From Rhodococcus triatomae (GTDB lineage: Bacteria; Actinomycetota; Actinomycetes; Mycobacteriales; Mycobacteriaceae), in contig NZ_CP048814.1 of assembly GCF_014217785.1 (NCBI RefSeq), positions 3,286,001 through 3,350,000 of the forward strand: DNA of 64,000 bases. Reading direction: 5' to 3'. Positions 9,401-18,667 of the stretch are shown here, in pieces. The notes under the pieces were generated by a model. That model did no database searches, was not told the DNA's origin, and worked only from the letters and a program-made list of their open reading frames with translations. Each line of letters opens with the position of its first letter. The stretch's first letter is position 1. A program made the translations under genes and the position numbers.

Positions 9401-10086
9401 CGAGTGTGCTGATCGTCGAGGACGAGGAGTCCCTGGCCGACCCGCTGGCCTTCCTGCTCCGCAAGGAGGGGTTCGAGACGACGGTGGTCGGCGACGGCCC
9501 GTCCGCGCTCGCCGAGTTCGACCGGGCCGGAGCGGACATCGTGCTGCTCGACCTCATGCTGCCCGGGATGAGCGGCACCGACGTCTGCAAGCAACTACGC
9601 AGCCGGTCCGGTGTGCCGGTCATCATGGTGACCGCGCGCGACAGCGAGATCGACAAGGTCGTCGGCCTCGAGCTCGGCGCCGACGACTACGTCACCAAGC
9701 CGTACTCGGCCCGCGAACTCATCGCCCGGATCCGGGCGGTGCTGCGTCGAGGAGCGGATCCGGACGCCGACTCCGCGCAGGACAATGCGGTCCTCGAGGC
9801 CGGGCCGGTGCGGATGGACGTCGAACGTCACGTGGTGAACGTCGACGGGGAGGCCGTCACGCTGCCCCTCAAGGAGTTCGATCTGCTCGAGTACCTGCTC
9901 CGCAACGCCGGCCGGGTCCTCACCAGGGGACAGCTCATCGACCGGGTCTGGGGCGCGGACTACGTCGGCGACACCAAGACCCTCGACGTGCACGTCAAGC
10001 GGCTGCGGTCGAAGATCGAGAAGGACCCCGCCAAGCCGCGGCACCTCCTCACCGTGCGCGGGCTGGGCTACAAACTCGACGCCTGA
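9397..10086 (+). CDS. regX3: Response regulator RegX3 (OmpR/PhoB family)
   Basis: 229 residues, ATG overlapping the stop of the preceding small ORF. The receiver domain has the acidic pair VEDEE, the phospho-acceptor Asp in VLLDLMLPGM, the switch Thr in VTARD and Lys in YVTKPYS. The C-terminal winged helix has LPLKEFDLLEYLLRN and LIDRVWGADYVGDTKTLDVH. It activates phosphate-uptake and other genes when phosphorylated by SenX3. No phosphate genes follow directly, although pitA lies at 55426 in this window. Confidence 0.96.
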   Translation: MTSVLIVEDEESLADPLAFLLRKEGFETTVVGDGPSALAEFDRAGADIVLLDLMLPGMSGTDVCKQLRSRSGVPVIMVTARDSEIDKVVGLELGADDYVTKPYSARELIARIRAVLRRGADPDADSAQDNAVLEAGPVRMDVERHVVNVDGEAVTLPLKEFDLLEYLLRNAGRVLTRGQLIDRVWGADYVGDTKTLDVHVKRLRSKIEKDPAKPRHLLTVRGLGYKLDA

Positions 10087-10157
10087 GAATCGGACTCCGC
10101 CACCCGCGGGGTAGCCTCACCGGCTGAGCGGGACAGTCGACGGGGGGTCGATACGAG

Positions 10158-10742
10158 GTGGCGATGTTGTGGACGATCGGTAAGCGCGTCGTGTACGTGC
10201 TCGGCGCCTCGATCCTCGTGGTCGTCGCCGTGATGGCGGTGTGGTCCCGGGAGAACGCGGTCGAGTACGCGGACGTCGGCAGCTGCGTGTCCGCGAGTGT
10301 CGTCGGTGTGGGCGCCAGCGGTCGGCAGGCCGAGTGCAGCGACCCGGACGCCCACTACGTCGTCGCCACGAAACCGGACCGGCGCAGTGAGTGTCCGGCG
10401 CCGGGATACGCCTCGTACATCCTCGACGAGACCAAGGGCAAGCGCATCTACATGTGCCTGGCACCGAACCTCTCCGAAGGACGCTGCTATGCCGACGTCG
10501 GTGCCGCGTCGTCGCCGATCGACGAGGTGGTGTGCCCCGAACCGTTCCCCGGCGGTGGGCCGGAGGAGCCGCCCACGGTCGACGTCCGGTCCGGGGAGCC
10601 ACTGCGGGTCGTCCAGCGGCTCGACGAGACCGCCGACGCCGCGGTGTGCTCGGAGGGCACGACCGCGCTCGTGTATCCGCAGCCCGAACTCACCTACTGT
10701 GTGCACGACGCGCCCGAGGTGCCGCTGCTTCCGGTCGCCTGA
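10158..10742 (+). CDS. Membrane-anchored Cys-containing extracytoplasmic protein (LppU-like), unknown function
   Basis: 194 residues from GTG 10158. One hydrophobic segment near residues 10-30 (VVYVLGASILVVVAVMAVW) is followed by an extracytoplasmic domain with seven or so cysteines (GSCVSA, AECSDPDAHY, SECPAPGY, YMCLAP, RCYADV, VVCPE), probably paired as disulfides. The DVGSCV...C start resembles the mycobacterial LppU/septum-associated family. It stands alone between regX3 and a convergent gene. Function is unknown. Confidence 0.7.
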   Translation: MAMLWTIGKRVVYVLGASILVVVAVMAVWSRENAVEYADVGSCVSASVVGVGASGRQAECSDPDAHYVVATKPDRRSECPAPGYASYILDETKGKRIYMCLAPNLSEGRCYADVGAASSPIDEVVCPEPFPGGGPEEPPTVDVRSGEPLRVVQRLDETADAAVCSEGTTALVYPQPELTYCVHDAPEVPLLPVA

Positions 10743-10754
10743 TCGCCCCGGCAG

Positions 10755-11558
10755 TCAGTGGTCGCCGGCTCGCCGGTTCGCCTCGGTCGTTGCCGGGTGC
10801 ACGGCGATCAGCCCGAGCCCGGCGCGCCTGCGGCACAGCCGGGCGAGTTCCTCGTAGACCGCCTTCCCCAGCAACTCCGTCAGCTCCGGTGCGTACGACT
10901 GCCACACGGGCCGGGTGCCGACGTGCGCGTCCGGCGAACCCGAGCAGTACCAGTGCAGGTCCTCGCCGCCCTCGCCCCAGCCGCGACGGTCGTACTCGGT
11001 GAGGGTGGTCTTGAGGATCTCCGTGCCGTCCGCGCGCTCGACCCATTCCTGTACCCGGCGGATCGGCAGCTGCCAGCACACCTCGGGCTTGACCTCGAGC
11101 GGCTCGATGCCGCGCTGCAGGGCCATCGTGTGCAGAGCGCATCCGACGCCGCCGTCGAAGCCCGGGCGGTTGAGGAAGATGCAGGCGCCCTTGTGGCGCC
11201 GGGTGCGCAGTGCGGGCTCGTCGTCGAGTTCGTCCTCCTCGACGTAGCCCTTCTTCCCGAGACCCTTCTCCATGAACTGCCAGGTCTGCGGTGTGAGCAT
11301 CTTCACGGCCTCGTTCAGCTTCTCGAGGTCTTCCTCGTCGGAGAGGAACGCGCCGTGCGAGCAGCACCCGTCGTCGGGGCGGTCCTCGAGGATGCCCTGG
11401 CAGGCCGGCGTGCCGAAGACGCAGGTCCAGCGGGAGAGAAGCCAGGTCAGGTCGGCCGCGATCAGGTGCTCGTCGTTGCCGGGATCGACGAACTCCACCC
11501 ACTCGCGGGGGAAGTCCGGGGGAACCTCGGGAGTCGGAGTCATCTTGTGCGGACGCAC
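10755..11558 (-). CDS. Conserved protein of unknown function (Rv0495c-like)
   Basis: About 267 residues from GTG 11558, which has an AGG about 7 nt upstream; an ATG at 11543 is the alternative. The N-terminal part is Cys-rich ([51 protein letters not shown]), a spacing that suggests a metal site or Fe-S cluster rather than disulfides, since no signal peptide is seen. Position, upstream of and divergent from ppx, matches M. tuberculosis Rv0495c. Function is unknown. Confidence 0.85.
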   Translation of the reverse strand: MRPHKMTPTPEVPPDFPREWVEFVDPGNDEHLIAADLTWLLSRWTCVFGTPACQGILEDRPDDGCCSHGAFLSDEEDLEKLNEAVKMLTPQTWQFMEKGLGKKGYVEEDELDDEPALRTRRHKGACIFLNRPGFDGGVGCALHTMALQRGIEPLEVKPEVCWQLPIRRVQEWVERADGTEILKTTLTEYDRRGWGEGGEDLHWYCSGSPDAHVGTRPVWQSYAPELTELLGKAVYEELARLCRRRAGLGLIAVHPATTEANRRAGDH

Positions 11559-11609
11559 TGCGCTACCTGCTGTCACAGTGCCCGACGGTAGACCCAGTAC
11601 CGTGTATAT

Positions 11610-12563
11610 GTGCGCCTTGGGGTACTCGACGTCGGAAGCAACACCGTTCACCTGCTCGTAGTGGACGCGCATCGTGGTGCGCACCCGACGCCGATGAGCT
11701 CGACCAAGGCGACGTTGCGCCTGGCCGAGAACATCGACGCCGCCGGTGACATCACGGAATCGGGCGCGTCGAAACTCACCGGCACGGTCGCCGAGTTCGC
11801 CGCGATCGCGCAGAAATCCGGGTGCGAGGAGCTCATGTCGTTCGCGACCTCCGCGGTGCGTGACGCGACCAACTCCGACTCCGTCCTCGCCCGGGTGCTC
11901 GCCGAGACGGGTGTGACGCTCGAAGTGCTCTCCGGGGTCGACGAGGCGCGGCTGACGTTCCTCGCCGTGCGCCGCTGGTACGGCTGGAGCGCCGGCCGCA
12001 TCCTCAACCTCGACATCGGCGGAGGCTCGCTCGAGCTCACCAGCGGCTCCGACGAGGATCCCGAGGTCGCGTTCTCACTCCAACTCGGGGCCGGCCGGCT
12101 CACCCGGGACTGGCTCGAGGCGGACCCGCCGGGCAAGCGGCGCGTCGCCGTCCTGCGGGACTGGCTCGATGCGGAACTGGCCGCCCCGGCCAAGGAACTG
12201 CGCGCGGCCGGGGACTGGGATCGGGCCGTCGGCACGTCGAAGACGTTCCGCTCGCTGGCCCGACTCACCGGCGCCGCGCCCTCGACCGCCGGTACGCGCG
12301 TGCGACGCAGCCTCACCGCGAGCGGTCTCAGGCAACTCATAGCTTTCATTTCGCGGATGACTGCGTCCGACCGTGCAGAATTGGAGGGCGTGAGCGCGGA
12401 CCGGTCTCGACAGCTGGTCGCCGGTGCGCTCGTGGCGGAGGCCAGCATGCGTGCGTTGGGGGTGGAGGAGATCGAGATCTGCCCCTGGGCGCTGCGTGAG
12501 GGGCTGATCCTGCGCAAGCTCGACACGGAGATGGGCGGAGAGTTGATGGTGAGTGCGCGATGA
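11610..12563 (+). CDS. ppx: Ppx/GppA-family exopolyphosphatase
   Basis: 317 residues from GTG 11610. An ASKHA-fold phosphatase with the N-terminal phosphate loop [22 protein letters not shown], and the second loop [11 protein letters not shown]. This is the short actinobacterial form lacking the HD domain. It removes terminal phosphate from polyphosphate or hydrolyses (p)ppGpp-type nucleotides. It overlaps the next gene by 4 bp. Proximity to senX3-regX3 fits phosphate metabolism. Equivalent to Rv0496. Confidence 0.92.
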   Translation: MRLGVLDVGSNTVHLLVVDAHRGAHPTPMSSTKATLRLAENIDAAGDITESGASKLTGTVAEFAAIAQKSGCEELMSFATSAVRDATNSDSVLARVLAETGVTLEVLSGVDEARLTFLAVRRWYGWSAGRILNLDIGGGSLELTSGSDEDPEVAFSLQLGAGRLTRDWLEADPPGKRRVAVLRDWLDAELAAPAKELRAAGDWDRAVGTSKTFRSLARLTGAAPSTAGTRVRRSLTASGLRQLIAFISRMTASDRAELEGVSADRSRQLVAGALVAEASMRALGVEEIEICPWALREGLILRKLDTEMGGELMVSAR

Positions 12564-13819
12564 CCGATGACACCCAGCAGATATCGGTCGCGGAGCTGCT
12601 GAAGCGGAACGGGCAGCAGGTAGGGGAGAGCCGTGGCGGTCGTCGTCGCCGCGGTGTCGCCGGCGGAATCTCGGTCGCCGAGCTGACCGGTGAGATCCCG
12701 GTCGTCCGGGACGAGAACCCCCGCGCCGCGGACCGGGACGACGAGGTCGAGGCACCGGCGGACCAGGGAACCGATGCCGCCCGCTCCGACGGGCCGTCCA
12801 CTCGTGCATCGCGACGCCGCGCGGAGGAAGCGGAGCAGCAGACGCAGACGCCCGCGACGGGCTCGTCCGATGCAGCTTCCGCGTCCGCCGAGCCGGTCTC
12901 CCCGGCGAGGCCGGCGACACCACAGGCGAGGCCCGCGACACCCCCGGCGAAGCCGGCGACACCCCCGGCGAAGCCGGCGACACCACAGGCGAAGCCCGCG
13001 ACACCCCCGGCGAAGCCGGCCACCCAGGTCTCGGCCCCCGCACTGGATTCGGCGCCGACGCAGGTACGGCCACCGCTGCCGTCCCGGCGCGCTCCGTTGT
13101 CGCCGGCCCCGGTCGATCCCGCCTCCGGTGCTGCCGACGAGGACGACGACGAACCGGTGGCGAGCCGTCCGTCGTTCCGTGCACCCGGCCCGAAGTCCCC
13201 GTCCCGGGACAATCAGGGTGCCTGGATCAGTCACTCGGCCGCTCGCGGCCGGGCAGCGGTCCCGCGCACCGACGAGAAGGGCTCCGACCCGGTCGAGATC
13301 GAGACCGTCACCGCCGAGTCGTCGCCGCGGTCCGGTGCGGACGAGCCCGCGGACGAGAAGCCGACGTTCCGGCCGGAACCTGCCCTGCTGTCCGGATCCA
13401 CACTCGCAGGGGACCTGCTGAGGCAGTCCCGCCGCGCGCACACCGAGCGGGACGAGGAGGAGGCCCGCGCGGCCGAGGCGAAGGCGGAGGCGACGGCGGA
13501 AGCCGGCACCGCGGAGGACGCGGCCGACGACGACGCGCCGGAGGACGAGGCCCGCAGCTCGACCCGCGAGTGGCTCGTCCTCGCCGGCCAGGGGGTCGCC
13601 GCGGTGATCGCGGGAGCTCTGATGTTCAAGGGCTTCGAGAAGCTCTGGGACACCCTGCCCTGGGTGGCGTTGATACTCGCCGTGCTGGTCATCGTCGGCC
13701 TGGTGGCGATGGTGCGGATACTGCGCCGCACCGACGACATCACCAGCTTCGTCATCGCCGTCGTCGTCGGGATGATCGTCACCCTCGGCCCGCTCGCCTT
13801 CATGCTCGCGTCGGGCTGA
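12560..13819 (+). CDS. Pro/Ala-rich membrane protein with heptad repeats (Rv0497-like)
   Basis: 419 residues. A long polar, disordered N-terminal region starts with TQQISVAELLKRNGQQ, a motif repeated near residue 36 as GGISVAELTGE. It contains six copies of a 7-residue repeat of the form P-A-K/R-P-A-T-P (residues about 115-156) and then more acidic low-complexity sequence. Three hydrophobic segments occupy the C-terminal 85 residues. The topology suggests a cytoplasmic Pro-rich arm on a small membrane domain. It is coupled to ppx and followed closely by an isomerase-like gene. Function is unknown. Confidence 0.85.
   Translation: MTDDTQQISVAELLKRNGQQVGESRGGRRRRGVAGGISVAELTGEIPVVRDENPRAADRDDEVEAPADQGTDAARSDGPSTRASRRRAEEAEQQTQTPATGSSDAASASAEPVSPARPATPQARPATPPAKPATPPAKPATPQAKPATPPAKPATQVSAPALDSAPTQVRPPLPSRRAPLSPAPVDPASGAADEDDDEPVASRPSFRAPGPKSPSRDNQGAWISHSAARGRAAVPRTDEKGSDPVEIETVTAESSPRSGADEPADEKPTFRPEPALLSGSTLAGDLLRQSRRAHTERDEEEARAAEAKAEATAEAGTAEDAADDDAPEDEARSSTREWLVLAGQGVAAVIAGALMFKGFEKLWDTLPWVALILAVLVIVGLVAMVRILRRTDDITSFVIAVVVGMIVTLGPLAFMLASG
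12902..13027 (+). repeat. Six 21-bp in-frame repeats
   Basis: Six consecutive 21-bp units, nearly identical (variants start CAG or CCG), encode the Pro-Ala-Lys/Arg heptads of the surrounding membrane protein. The length is a likely site of slippage between strains and stays in frame whatever the copy number. Confidence 0.9.
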
Positions 13820-13827
13820 GCGCACCG

Positions 13828-14718
13828 GTGGTCGGGGCAGTGGGCAACGGGGCGCCGGGCACGCGCAAGATCCTCGTCGGATTGTCGACGGCCTCGGTGT
13901 ATCCGGAGAACACCGAGGCCGCGTTCCGCTACGCGGCCGAACTCGGGTACGACGGCATCGAGTTGATGGTGTGGGCCGAGTCGGTGAGCCAGGACCTGTC
14001 CGCGGTGCGCACGCTGATGCGCAAGTACGCGATGCCCGTCCAGGCCGTGCACGCCCCCTGCCTGCTCATCTCACAGCGGGTGTGGGGCTCCGATCCCGTG
14101 ACGAAGCTCGAGCGGTCGGTGCGTACCGCGGAGAGCCTGGGCGCGACGAGCGTCGTCGTGCACCCGCCGTTCCGCTGGCAGCGCCGCTACGCCGAGGGCT
14201 TCGTCGATCAGGTGGCGGCGCTCGAGGAGGCGGGGGACGTCGTGGTCGCGGTCGAGAACATGTTCCCCATGCGTGCGGACGGGCTGTTCGGTGGCAAGGA
14301 CAAGTCCGCGCAGCGGATGCGCAAGCGTGGCGGGCCGGGAGCGGCGCTGTCGGCGTTCAGTCCGTCCTACGATCCGACCGACTCCGACCACCGGCACTAC
14401 ACCCTCGACCTGTCGCACACTGCGACCGCGGGCACCGACGCGATGGAACTGGCCCGGCGGATGGGAGACGGGCTCGCACACCTGCATCTGGCGGACGGGC
14501 GGGGTGCGTCACTCGACGAGCACCTGATCCCGGGCCACGGCACCCAGCCGTGCGCCGAACTGTGCGCGCATCTCGTCGCCTCGGGGTTCGACGGGCAGGC
14601 GGTCGTCGAGATCAACACACAGAACGCCCGCACGCGCCGGGAGCGTTCGTCGATGCTCTCGCAGGCGCTCGCGTTCGCCCGCGAGCATCTGAACGTCACG
14701 GTGCCGCCCCGCCCCTGA
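13828..14718 (+). CDS. Sugar phosphate isomerase/epimerase-like TIM-barrel protein (Rv0498-like)
   Basis: 296 residues from GTG 13828 (another GTG lies at 13840). AP endonuclease 2/xylose-isomerase-like fold: GLSTASVYPENTEAAFRYA, GYDGIELMVW, VQAVHAP, VVVHPPF, VVAVENMFP, LDLSHTA, HLHLADG and an AVVEINTQ strand. His, Glu and Asp at the barrel mouth would bind a divalent metal. The substrate is unknown. It is the third gene of the ppx operon, and a perfect palindrome follows its stop. Confidence 0.85.
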   Translation: MVGAVGNGAPGTRKILVGLSTASVYPENTEAAFRYAAELGYDGIELMVWAESVSQDLSAVRTLMRKYAMPVQAVHAPCLLISQRVWGSDPVTKLERSVRTAESLGATSVVVHPPFRWQRRYAEGFVDQVAALEEAGDVVVAVENMFPMRADGLFGGKDKSAQRMRKRGGPGAALSAFSPSYDPTDSDHRHYTLDLSHTATAGTDAMELARRMGDGLAHLHLADGRGASLDEHLIPGHGTQPCAELCAHLVASGFDGQAVVEINTQNARTRRERSSMLSQALAFAREHLNVTVPPRP

Positions 14719-14740
14719 ACCTTCCCGCGCGCGGGAAGGT
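14719..14740. terminator. Bidirectional palindromic terminator
   Basis: A perfect 22-nt palindrome centred on CGCG lies exactly between two converging genes; its last base belongs to the stop codon of the leftward one. It can fold in either transcript. Confidence 0.75.
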
Positions 14741-15156
14741 CAGAATGCGGCGACTCCGGCGGCGACGGTCGCGATGCCCGCGACGAGGAGCCCGACGGCG
14801 AGCACCGCTGCACCCGCCCAGATACACAGGACCATCCGGCCGGGACGCCGCGGATCGGTGCCGAGTACCGACAGGAAGAACCCTGCGGGTACCAGGATCG
14901 CCGACGAGAGGACGAGGACGCTGCCGGTCGTCGCCCACACGTCGGACACTCCGGCCGCGGTGGTGAGCAGGGCGACGACGAGGCCCAGCGTCACCAGGAC
15001 CCCGGCGTGCGCGTGACCGGCCCGGAAGAAGGTTTTCTGCAGGTCGTTGGCGGGCACGCCCCCGGCGAGCACCCTCATCAGGAAGGCGCCGCCGGAAACG
15101 ATTCCGACGACGGTCAGCACTGTGGCTCCGGTCACGACGGTGAGGACGGGGCTCAT
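14740..15156 (-). CDS. Small integral membrane protein, four segments
   Basis: 138 residues, ATG 15156. Four hydrophobic stretches, with FFRAGHAHAGVLVTLGLV between the first and second; the H-x-H-A pattern in a membrane helix could hold metal or haem. Function is unknown. It diverges from a MerR regulator across an operator with two inverted repeats, so it is probably that regulator's main target. Confidence 0.8.
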   Translation of the reverse strand: MSPVLTVVTGATVLTVVGIVSGGAFLMRVLAGGVPANDLQKTFFRAGHAHAGVLVTLGLVVALLTTAAGVSDVWATTGSVLVLSSAILVPAGFFLSVLGTDPRRPGRMVLCIWAGAAVLAVGLLVAGIATVAAGVAAF

Positions 15157-15191
15157 GGCGGGGTCTCCGTTCGAGGTACGCTCGAGCAAAT

Positions 15192-15231
15192 GGATACTGC
15201 GACTATCCAATAGTGGATAGTGTGAGTATCC
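15192..15231. promoter_or_regulatory. Operator with two inverted repeats between membrane gene and MerR gene
   Basis: Two 17-bp dyads of the form GGATA-N7-TATCC (15192-15208 and 15215-15231) lie 23 bp apart, two helix turns, in the divergent promoter. A dimeric MerR protein would fit each dyad. Confidence 0.75.
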
Positions 15232-15253
15232 AATGTCAAGCGGAGGAGGCCGA

Positions 15254-15925
15254 GTGCGCGTTTCGGAACTGGTCGACCGTTCGGGCGTCCCCCTCGCCAC
15301 GATCAAGTACTACCTGCGAGAAGGGCTGCTCATGCCGGGCACGCCCACCAGTGCGACCCGGTCGAGCTACGGCGACGAGCACGTCCAGCGGCTGGCACTG
15401 ATCAAGGCGCTGGCCGGCGTGGGGCTGCCGATTCCCCGGATCCGGCGAGTTCTCGGGCTCGTCGACGAGCCCGAGAACTCGTTGTTCGAGGACCTCGGGG
15501 CGGCCATCGCGCAGTTGCCTCCCTACCTCGACGCCGCCGAGCGGTCCGGCGATCATCCGCGCGCCCGGGCCGCTCTCGAGCGTCTGGGCCTGGAGTACGA
15601 CCCGCGCTATGTGGCGGTGGCGCAACTCGAACGGGCACTCGCAACGGTGGAGGCCGCCGGGCTGCCCATGACCGGCGAACGCCTCGACACCTATGGTCGT
15701 CACATCGGTGCCATCGCCGAGTTCGACATCTCGCTCATGCCCGCGAGCGCCGTCGACGAGGCCGTCCGGTACGCGGTGCTGGGTACTGCCGTGTACGAAC
15801 CGGTGATCACCGCGCTGCGGCGGATCGCACACGGCGACCACGCGGCGCGGAGACTGCGCTCCGGCCCTGTCCACACTCCCGCGACCACCGACCCCGACCC
15901 CGACGATCACAGGAACAGCACATGA
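15254..15925 (+). CDS. MerR-family transcriptional regulator
   Basis: 223 residues. GTG 15254 is chosen because a full GGAGGAGG site lies 5-6 nt upstream; an upstream ATG at 15233 falls next to the operator. The winged HTH MRVSELVDRSGVPLATIKYYLREGLL...HVQRL is followed by a helical C-terminal region. No Cys pattern for metal sensing is seen, so the ligand is likely organic or unknown. It overlaps the following thioesterase-like gene by 4 bp, suggesting a fatty-acyl link. Confidence 0.9.
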   Translation: MRVSELVDRSGVPLATIKYYLREGLLMPGTPTSATRSSYGDEHVQRLALIKALAGVGLPIPRIRRVLGLVDEPENSLFEDLGAAIAQLPPYLDAAERSGDHPRARAALERLGLEYDPRYVAVAQLERALATVEAAGLPMTGERLDTYGRHIGAIAEFDISLMPASAVDEAVRYAVLGTAVYEPVITALRRIAHGDHAARRLRSGPVHTPATTDPDPDDHRNST

Positions 15926-16779
15926 CCGGCACCCCCTTCCGTGACCTCACGACCCTCGTCGACCTCGGCGACGGTCGGTTCACCGCGACGATCGACCCCA
16001 TGTGGACGATCGGTCCCAAGGTTCACGGCGGATCGATGATGTCCCTGGCCGCCGTGGCGGCGCGCAACGCACTCCTCGGCACCGACCGGCCCGAGAGTTC
16101 GGCGCCGCCCGCCGGAGGCGCCGTGCAGCCGCTGGCGGTCTCGGCGAACTATCTCGCCGCCCCGGACCCGGGTGAGGTCTCGCTGACGGCCACGATCCGC
16201 AAGCGCGGCAAGCAGGTCTCCTTCGTCGACGTCGAACTCGCTCAGGGCGACCGGGTTGCGGTGCGGGGGTCGGTGACACTGGGAGTGCCCGACTCGGAGG
16301 TCCCCACCTACGCCACCGACACGGCACTGGCGGCGCTGCCCGCCGAGCCGCCGTCGGACGCGGTGGTGCTCACCGACGACCATCCGATGGGCAGGATCGT
16401 GCACGTGTCCCGCGGCTGCGACATGCGGATCGACGGATCGTCCGCGCACTTCCTCACCGGCAGTCAGGGCGAGCCGGAGGTCCGCATGTGGGTGCGCCCG
16501 CGCCCGGACGACGAGAACGACGCCGACACCGCAGCGCTGTTCGCGATCATGGCCGGGGACATCAGTGCGCCGGTCACGATGAACCGCGGCCTGTTCGGGT
16601 GGGCGCCGACCGTCCAGCTCACCACCTACCTGCGCCGACGGCCCACGCCCGGATGGTTGCGGGTGATGGCCAGTTCCGCGGTACTCGGCGGAACGTGGTT
16701 CGAGGAGGACCACACCGTCCTCGACTCCACCGGAGCCGTGGTGGTACAGAGCCGACAGCTCGCGATGATCCCGCGCTGA
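15922..16779 (+). CDS. Acyl-CoA thioesterase-like double hot-dog protein
   Basis: 285 residues, ATG overlapping the merR stop. The sequence has two hot-dog halves, the first with GPKVHGGSMMSLAAVAARNAL and the second with an MNRGLFGWAPTVQLTTYLR strand, like TesB-type acyl-CoA thioesterases (Rv0499 position). It would hydrolyse acyl-CoA to free acid. The exact catalytic residues cannot be assigned by eye. Operon with merR suggests control by an acyl effector. Confidence 0.8.
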   Translation: MTGTPFRDLTTLVDLGDGRFTATIDPMWTIGPKVHGGSMMSLAAVAARNALLGTDRPESSAPPAGGAVQPLAVSANYLAAPDPGEVSLTATIRKRGKQVSFVDVELAQGDRVAVRGSVTLGVPDSEVPTYATDTALAALPAEPPSDAVVLTDDHPMGRIVHVSRGCDMRIDGSSAHFLTGSQGEPEVRMWVRPRPDDENDADTAALFAIMAGDISAPVTMNRGLFGWAPTVQLTTYLRRRPTPGWLRVMASSAVLGGTWFEEDHTVLDSTGAVVVQSRQLAMIPR

Positions 16780-16862
16780 CAGAATTCCGGGTCCTTCCGG
16801 CACCTCCGGACCGGGCGATGCCGGGTCCCACCCGGGCGAGGCACCGTGGCAGGCTTGTCGCC

Positions 16863-17678
16863 ATGACGAGAATTGCGGTAATCGGTGGTGGCCGGATCGG
16901 TGAGGCCCTGATCGCGGGACTGCTCCGAGCCGGGCACGCGGTCAAGGATCTCGTGGTGGCCGAGCATTCCCCGGTGCGGTCGAAGGAGATCGCCGACGAG
17001 TACGGAGTGCTGGTCACGGGCATCCGCGACGCAGCGGAGGGTGCCGATGTCATCGTCGTCGCCGTCAAGCCCGGCGACGTCGAGAAGGCCACCGCGGAGA
17101 TCGACAAGGCTGATCTCGACAGCGACCGGGAGCAGATGCTCGTGTCCCTCGCCGCCGGCGTGCCCACCGTGTTCTACGAGAAGCGGCTGCCGGCGGGTTT
17201 CCCGGTGGTCCGGGTCATGCCGAACACCCCGATGCTCGTGGGTGCGGGCATGAGCGTGATCGCCCCCGGCCGCCACGTGAAGGACGAACATCTCGAGCTG
17301 GTGCGCGGAGTCCTCGGTTCCGTCGGTTCCGTCGCCACCGTCCCGGAGAGCCAGATCGACGCGGTCACCGCGGTCTCCGGCTCCGGTCCGGCCTACGTGT
17401 TCCTGGTCGCCGAGGCGATGATCGACGCGGCGGTGGGCCTCGGTCTGCCGCGGGCGACGGCCTCCGAACTGGTGACCCAGACGATCGCGGGCTCGGCGGC
17501 GATGCTCGGTGGTTCCGGGGAGAGCCCCACCGAACTGCGCGCTGCGGTCACCTCTCCCGGCGGAACCACGGCGGCTGCGGTGCGTCAACTCGAGTCGCAC
17601 GGGGTGCGAAAGGCGTTCTTCGAGGCGCTCGAGGCCGCGAAGTCCCGGTCCGCGGAATTGGGTTCGGGAATCGAATAG
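16863..17678 (+). CDS. proC: Pyrroline-5-carboxylate reductase
   Basis: 271 residues. It makes L-proline from pyrroline-5-carboxylate with NAD(P)H. The Rossmann start is IAVIGGGRIGEALIAGLL, with VKPGDVEKA, VRVMPNTPMLVGAGMS and the family signature VTAVSGSGPAYVFLVAEAM followed by TSPGGTTAAAV. Length is normal. Equivalent to Rv0500. Confidence 0.97.
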   Translation: MTRIAVIGGGRIGEALIAGLLRAGHAVKDLVVAEHSPVRSKEIADEYGVLVTGIRDAAEGADVIVVAVKPGDVEKATAEIDKADLDSDREQMLVSLAAGVPTVFYEKRLPAGFPVVRVMPNTPMLVGAGMSVIAPGRHVKDEHLELVRGVLGSVGSVATVPESQIDAVTAVSGSGPAYVFLVAEAMIDAAVGLGLPRATASELVTQTIAGSAAMLGGSGESPTELRAAVTSPGGTTAAAVRQLESHGVRKAFFEALEAAKSRSAELGSGIE

Positions 17679-17848
17679 TTGCGCTCGAGCAGCGGCGGGA
17701 TACCTCTCGGTGTCCACTTGGTGAACTCCAGAATCCCACACCCGTCGCAGTAACCCCACCGGTCCCGCTAAGCTCGGGTCAGCACGTTCGTGTCTGTTCC
17801 GCCGGAGGGGAAGCCGGCGGCGCGGGACGTGCCGGAGGTAAGTGGTTG

Positions 17849-18085
17849 ATGACGTCTGCACAGAGACCGTCGAAGGGAAACCCTTCCGATGGGCAATCCG
17901 GCCTGGCCGGGACGCAATTTCTCACCGTCGCCGAGGTCGCAGCACTGATGAGAGTGTCGAAGATGACTGTGTACCGACTGGTGCACAGCGGCGAACTTCC
18001 TGCCGTCCGGGTAGGCCGTTCGTTCCGGGTACACGCGAAAGCAGTGCACGACTATCTGGAGACGTCCTACTTCGACGCCGGCTGA
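17849..18085 (+). CDS. Excisionase-type helix-turn-helix protein (Rv0500A-like)
   Basis: 78 residues from ATG 17849, with a GGAGGTAAG site about 12 nt upstream. After a 20-residue polar tail comes the MerR/excisionase HTH FLTVAEVAALMRVSKMTVYRLVHSGELPAVRVGRSFRVHA. These proteins bind DNA as small accessory regulators; in actinobacteria this one is chromosomal and not phage-linked. It lies between proC and the bTHX-like gene, as in M. tuberculosis. Confidence 0.92.
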   Translation: MTSAQRPSKGNPSDGQSGLAGTQFLTVAEVAALMRVSKMTVYRLVHSGELPAVRVGRSFRVHAKAVHDYLETSYFDAG

Positions 18086-18292
18086 CGGCCGGGGTCGAAG
18101 TAGGGTGGTGTTGCCCCTCGTTTTCCGGGGCGAGCCAAGACCGGTACGATTACCGACTGTCGTACCAAACCGGCACGGTGCCTCTCCAGGCACCGAGCCA
18201 GGTGAACGAGGCCCCGGGCGTCCAAGGGCGGCGCCGGCGTACGTGACCGGCGTGCGCATGAACGCTAGAGAAGAACGTGAGGAACACCCGCT

Positions 18293-18394
18293 ATGGGTTC
18301 AGTGATCAAGAAGCGACGCAAGCGCATGTCGAAGAAGAAGCACCGCAAGTTGCTTCGCCGGACGCGAGTTCAGCGTCGCAAACTCGGCAAGTGA
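18293..18394 (+). CDS. 33-residue very basic protein, bTHX/AURKAIP1-COX24 type (Rv0500B-like)
   Basis: ATG 18293 opens a 33-codon ORF. The protein starts [19 protein letters not shown] and 19 of its 33 residues are Lys or Arg, the pattern of the AURKAIP1/COX24-domain small ribosomal-subunit protein conserved across actinobacteria. It probably binds 16S rRNA in the 30S head. It follows the excisionase-like gene, as Rv0500B follows Rv0500A, and precedes a strong hairpin. Confidence 0.93.
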
Positions 18395-18431
18395 GCGCCT
18401 GCCGTCACTTCGGCGGATAGGGCTTTCGCAT

Positions 18432-18468
18432 CTCGATGCCCGTCACCCTCGTGGTGGCGGGCATCGAG
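18432..18468 (+). terminator. Hairpin terminator after the bTHX-like gene
   Basis: A 16-bp stem with one G-U pair (18432-18447 with 18453-18468) and a 5-nt loop, followed by TGTTTCC. The rest of 18395-18667 shows no coding sequence; it should hold the promoter of the following epimerase gene. Confidence 0.8.
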
Positions 18469-18667
18469 TGTTTCCGGGTCCGTCGTGTCGGCGTTCCCTG
18501 CCCCGGTTTCTCATGCCTGGGGGCCGGCGCGCTGGACGGCCGGGCCCTGAATGCCCGGTCGGAATATCCGGGGGAAACTGGACATCGATTCAGTTTCTCC
18601 TGCATGAAGCGAGATCGCGCGGCGCCCCGTATCGTGGTGCCCACTCACTACGGGAACGGGGGTTCGG

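Noticed and set aside
17849-18085. Excisionase-type HTH as a sign of an integrated element
   Set aside because: The gene is part of the conserved proC to bTHX block, with no integrase or attachment repeats nearby.
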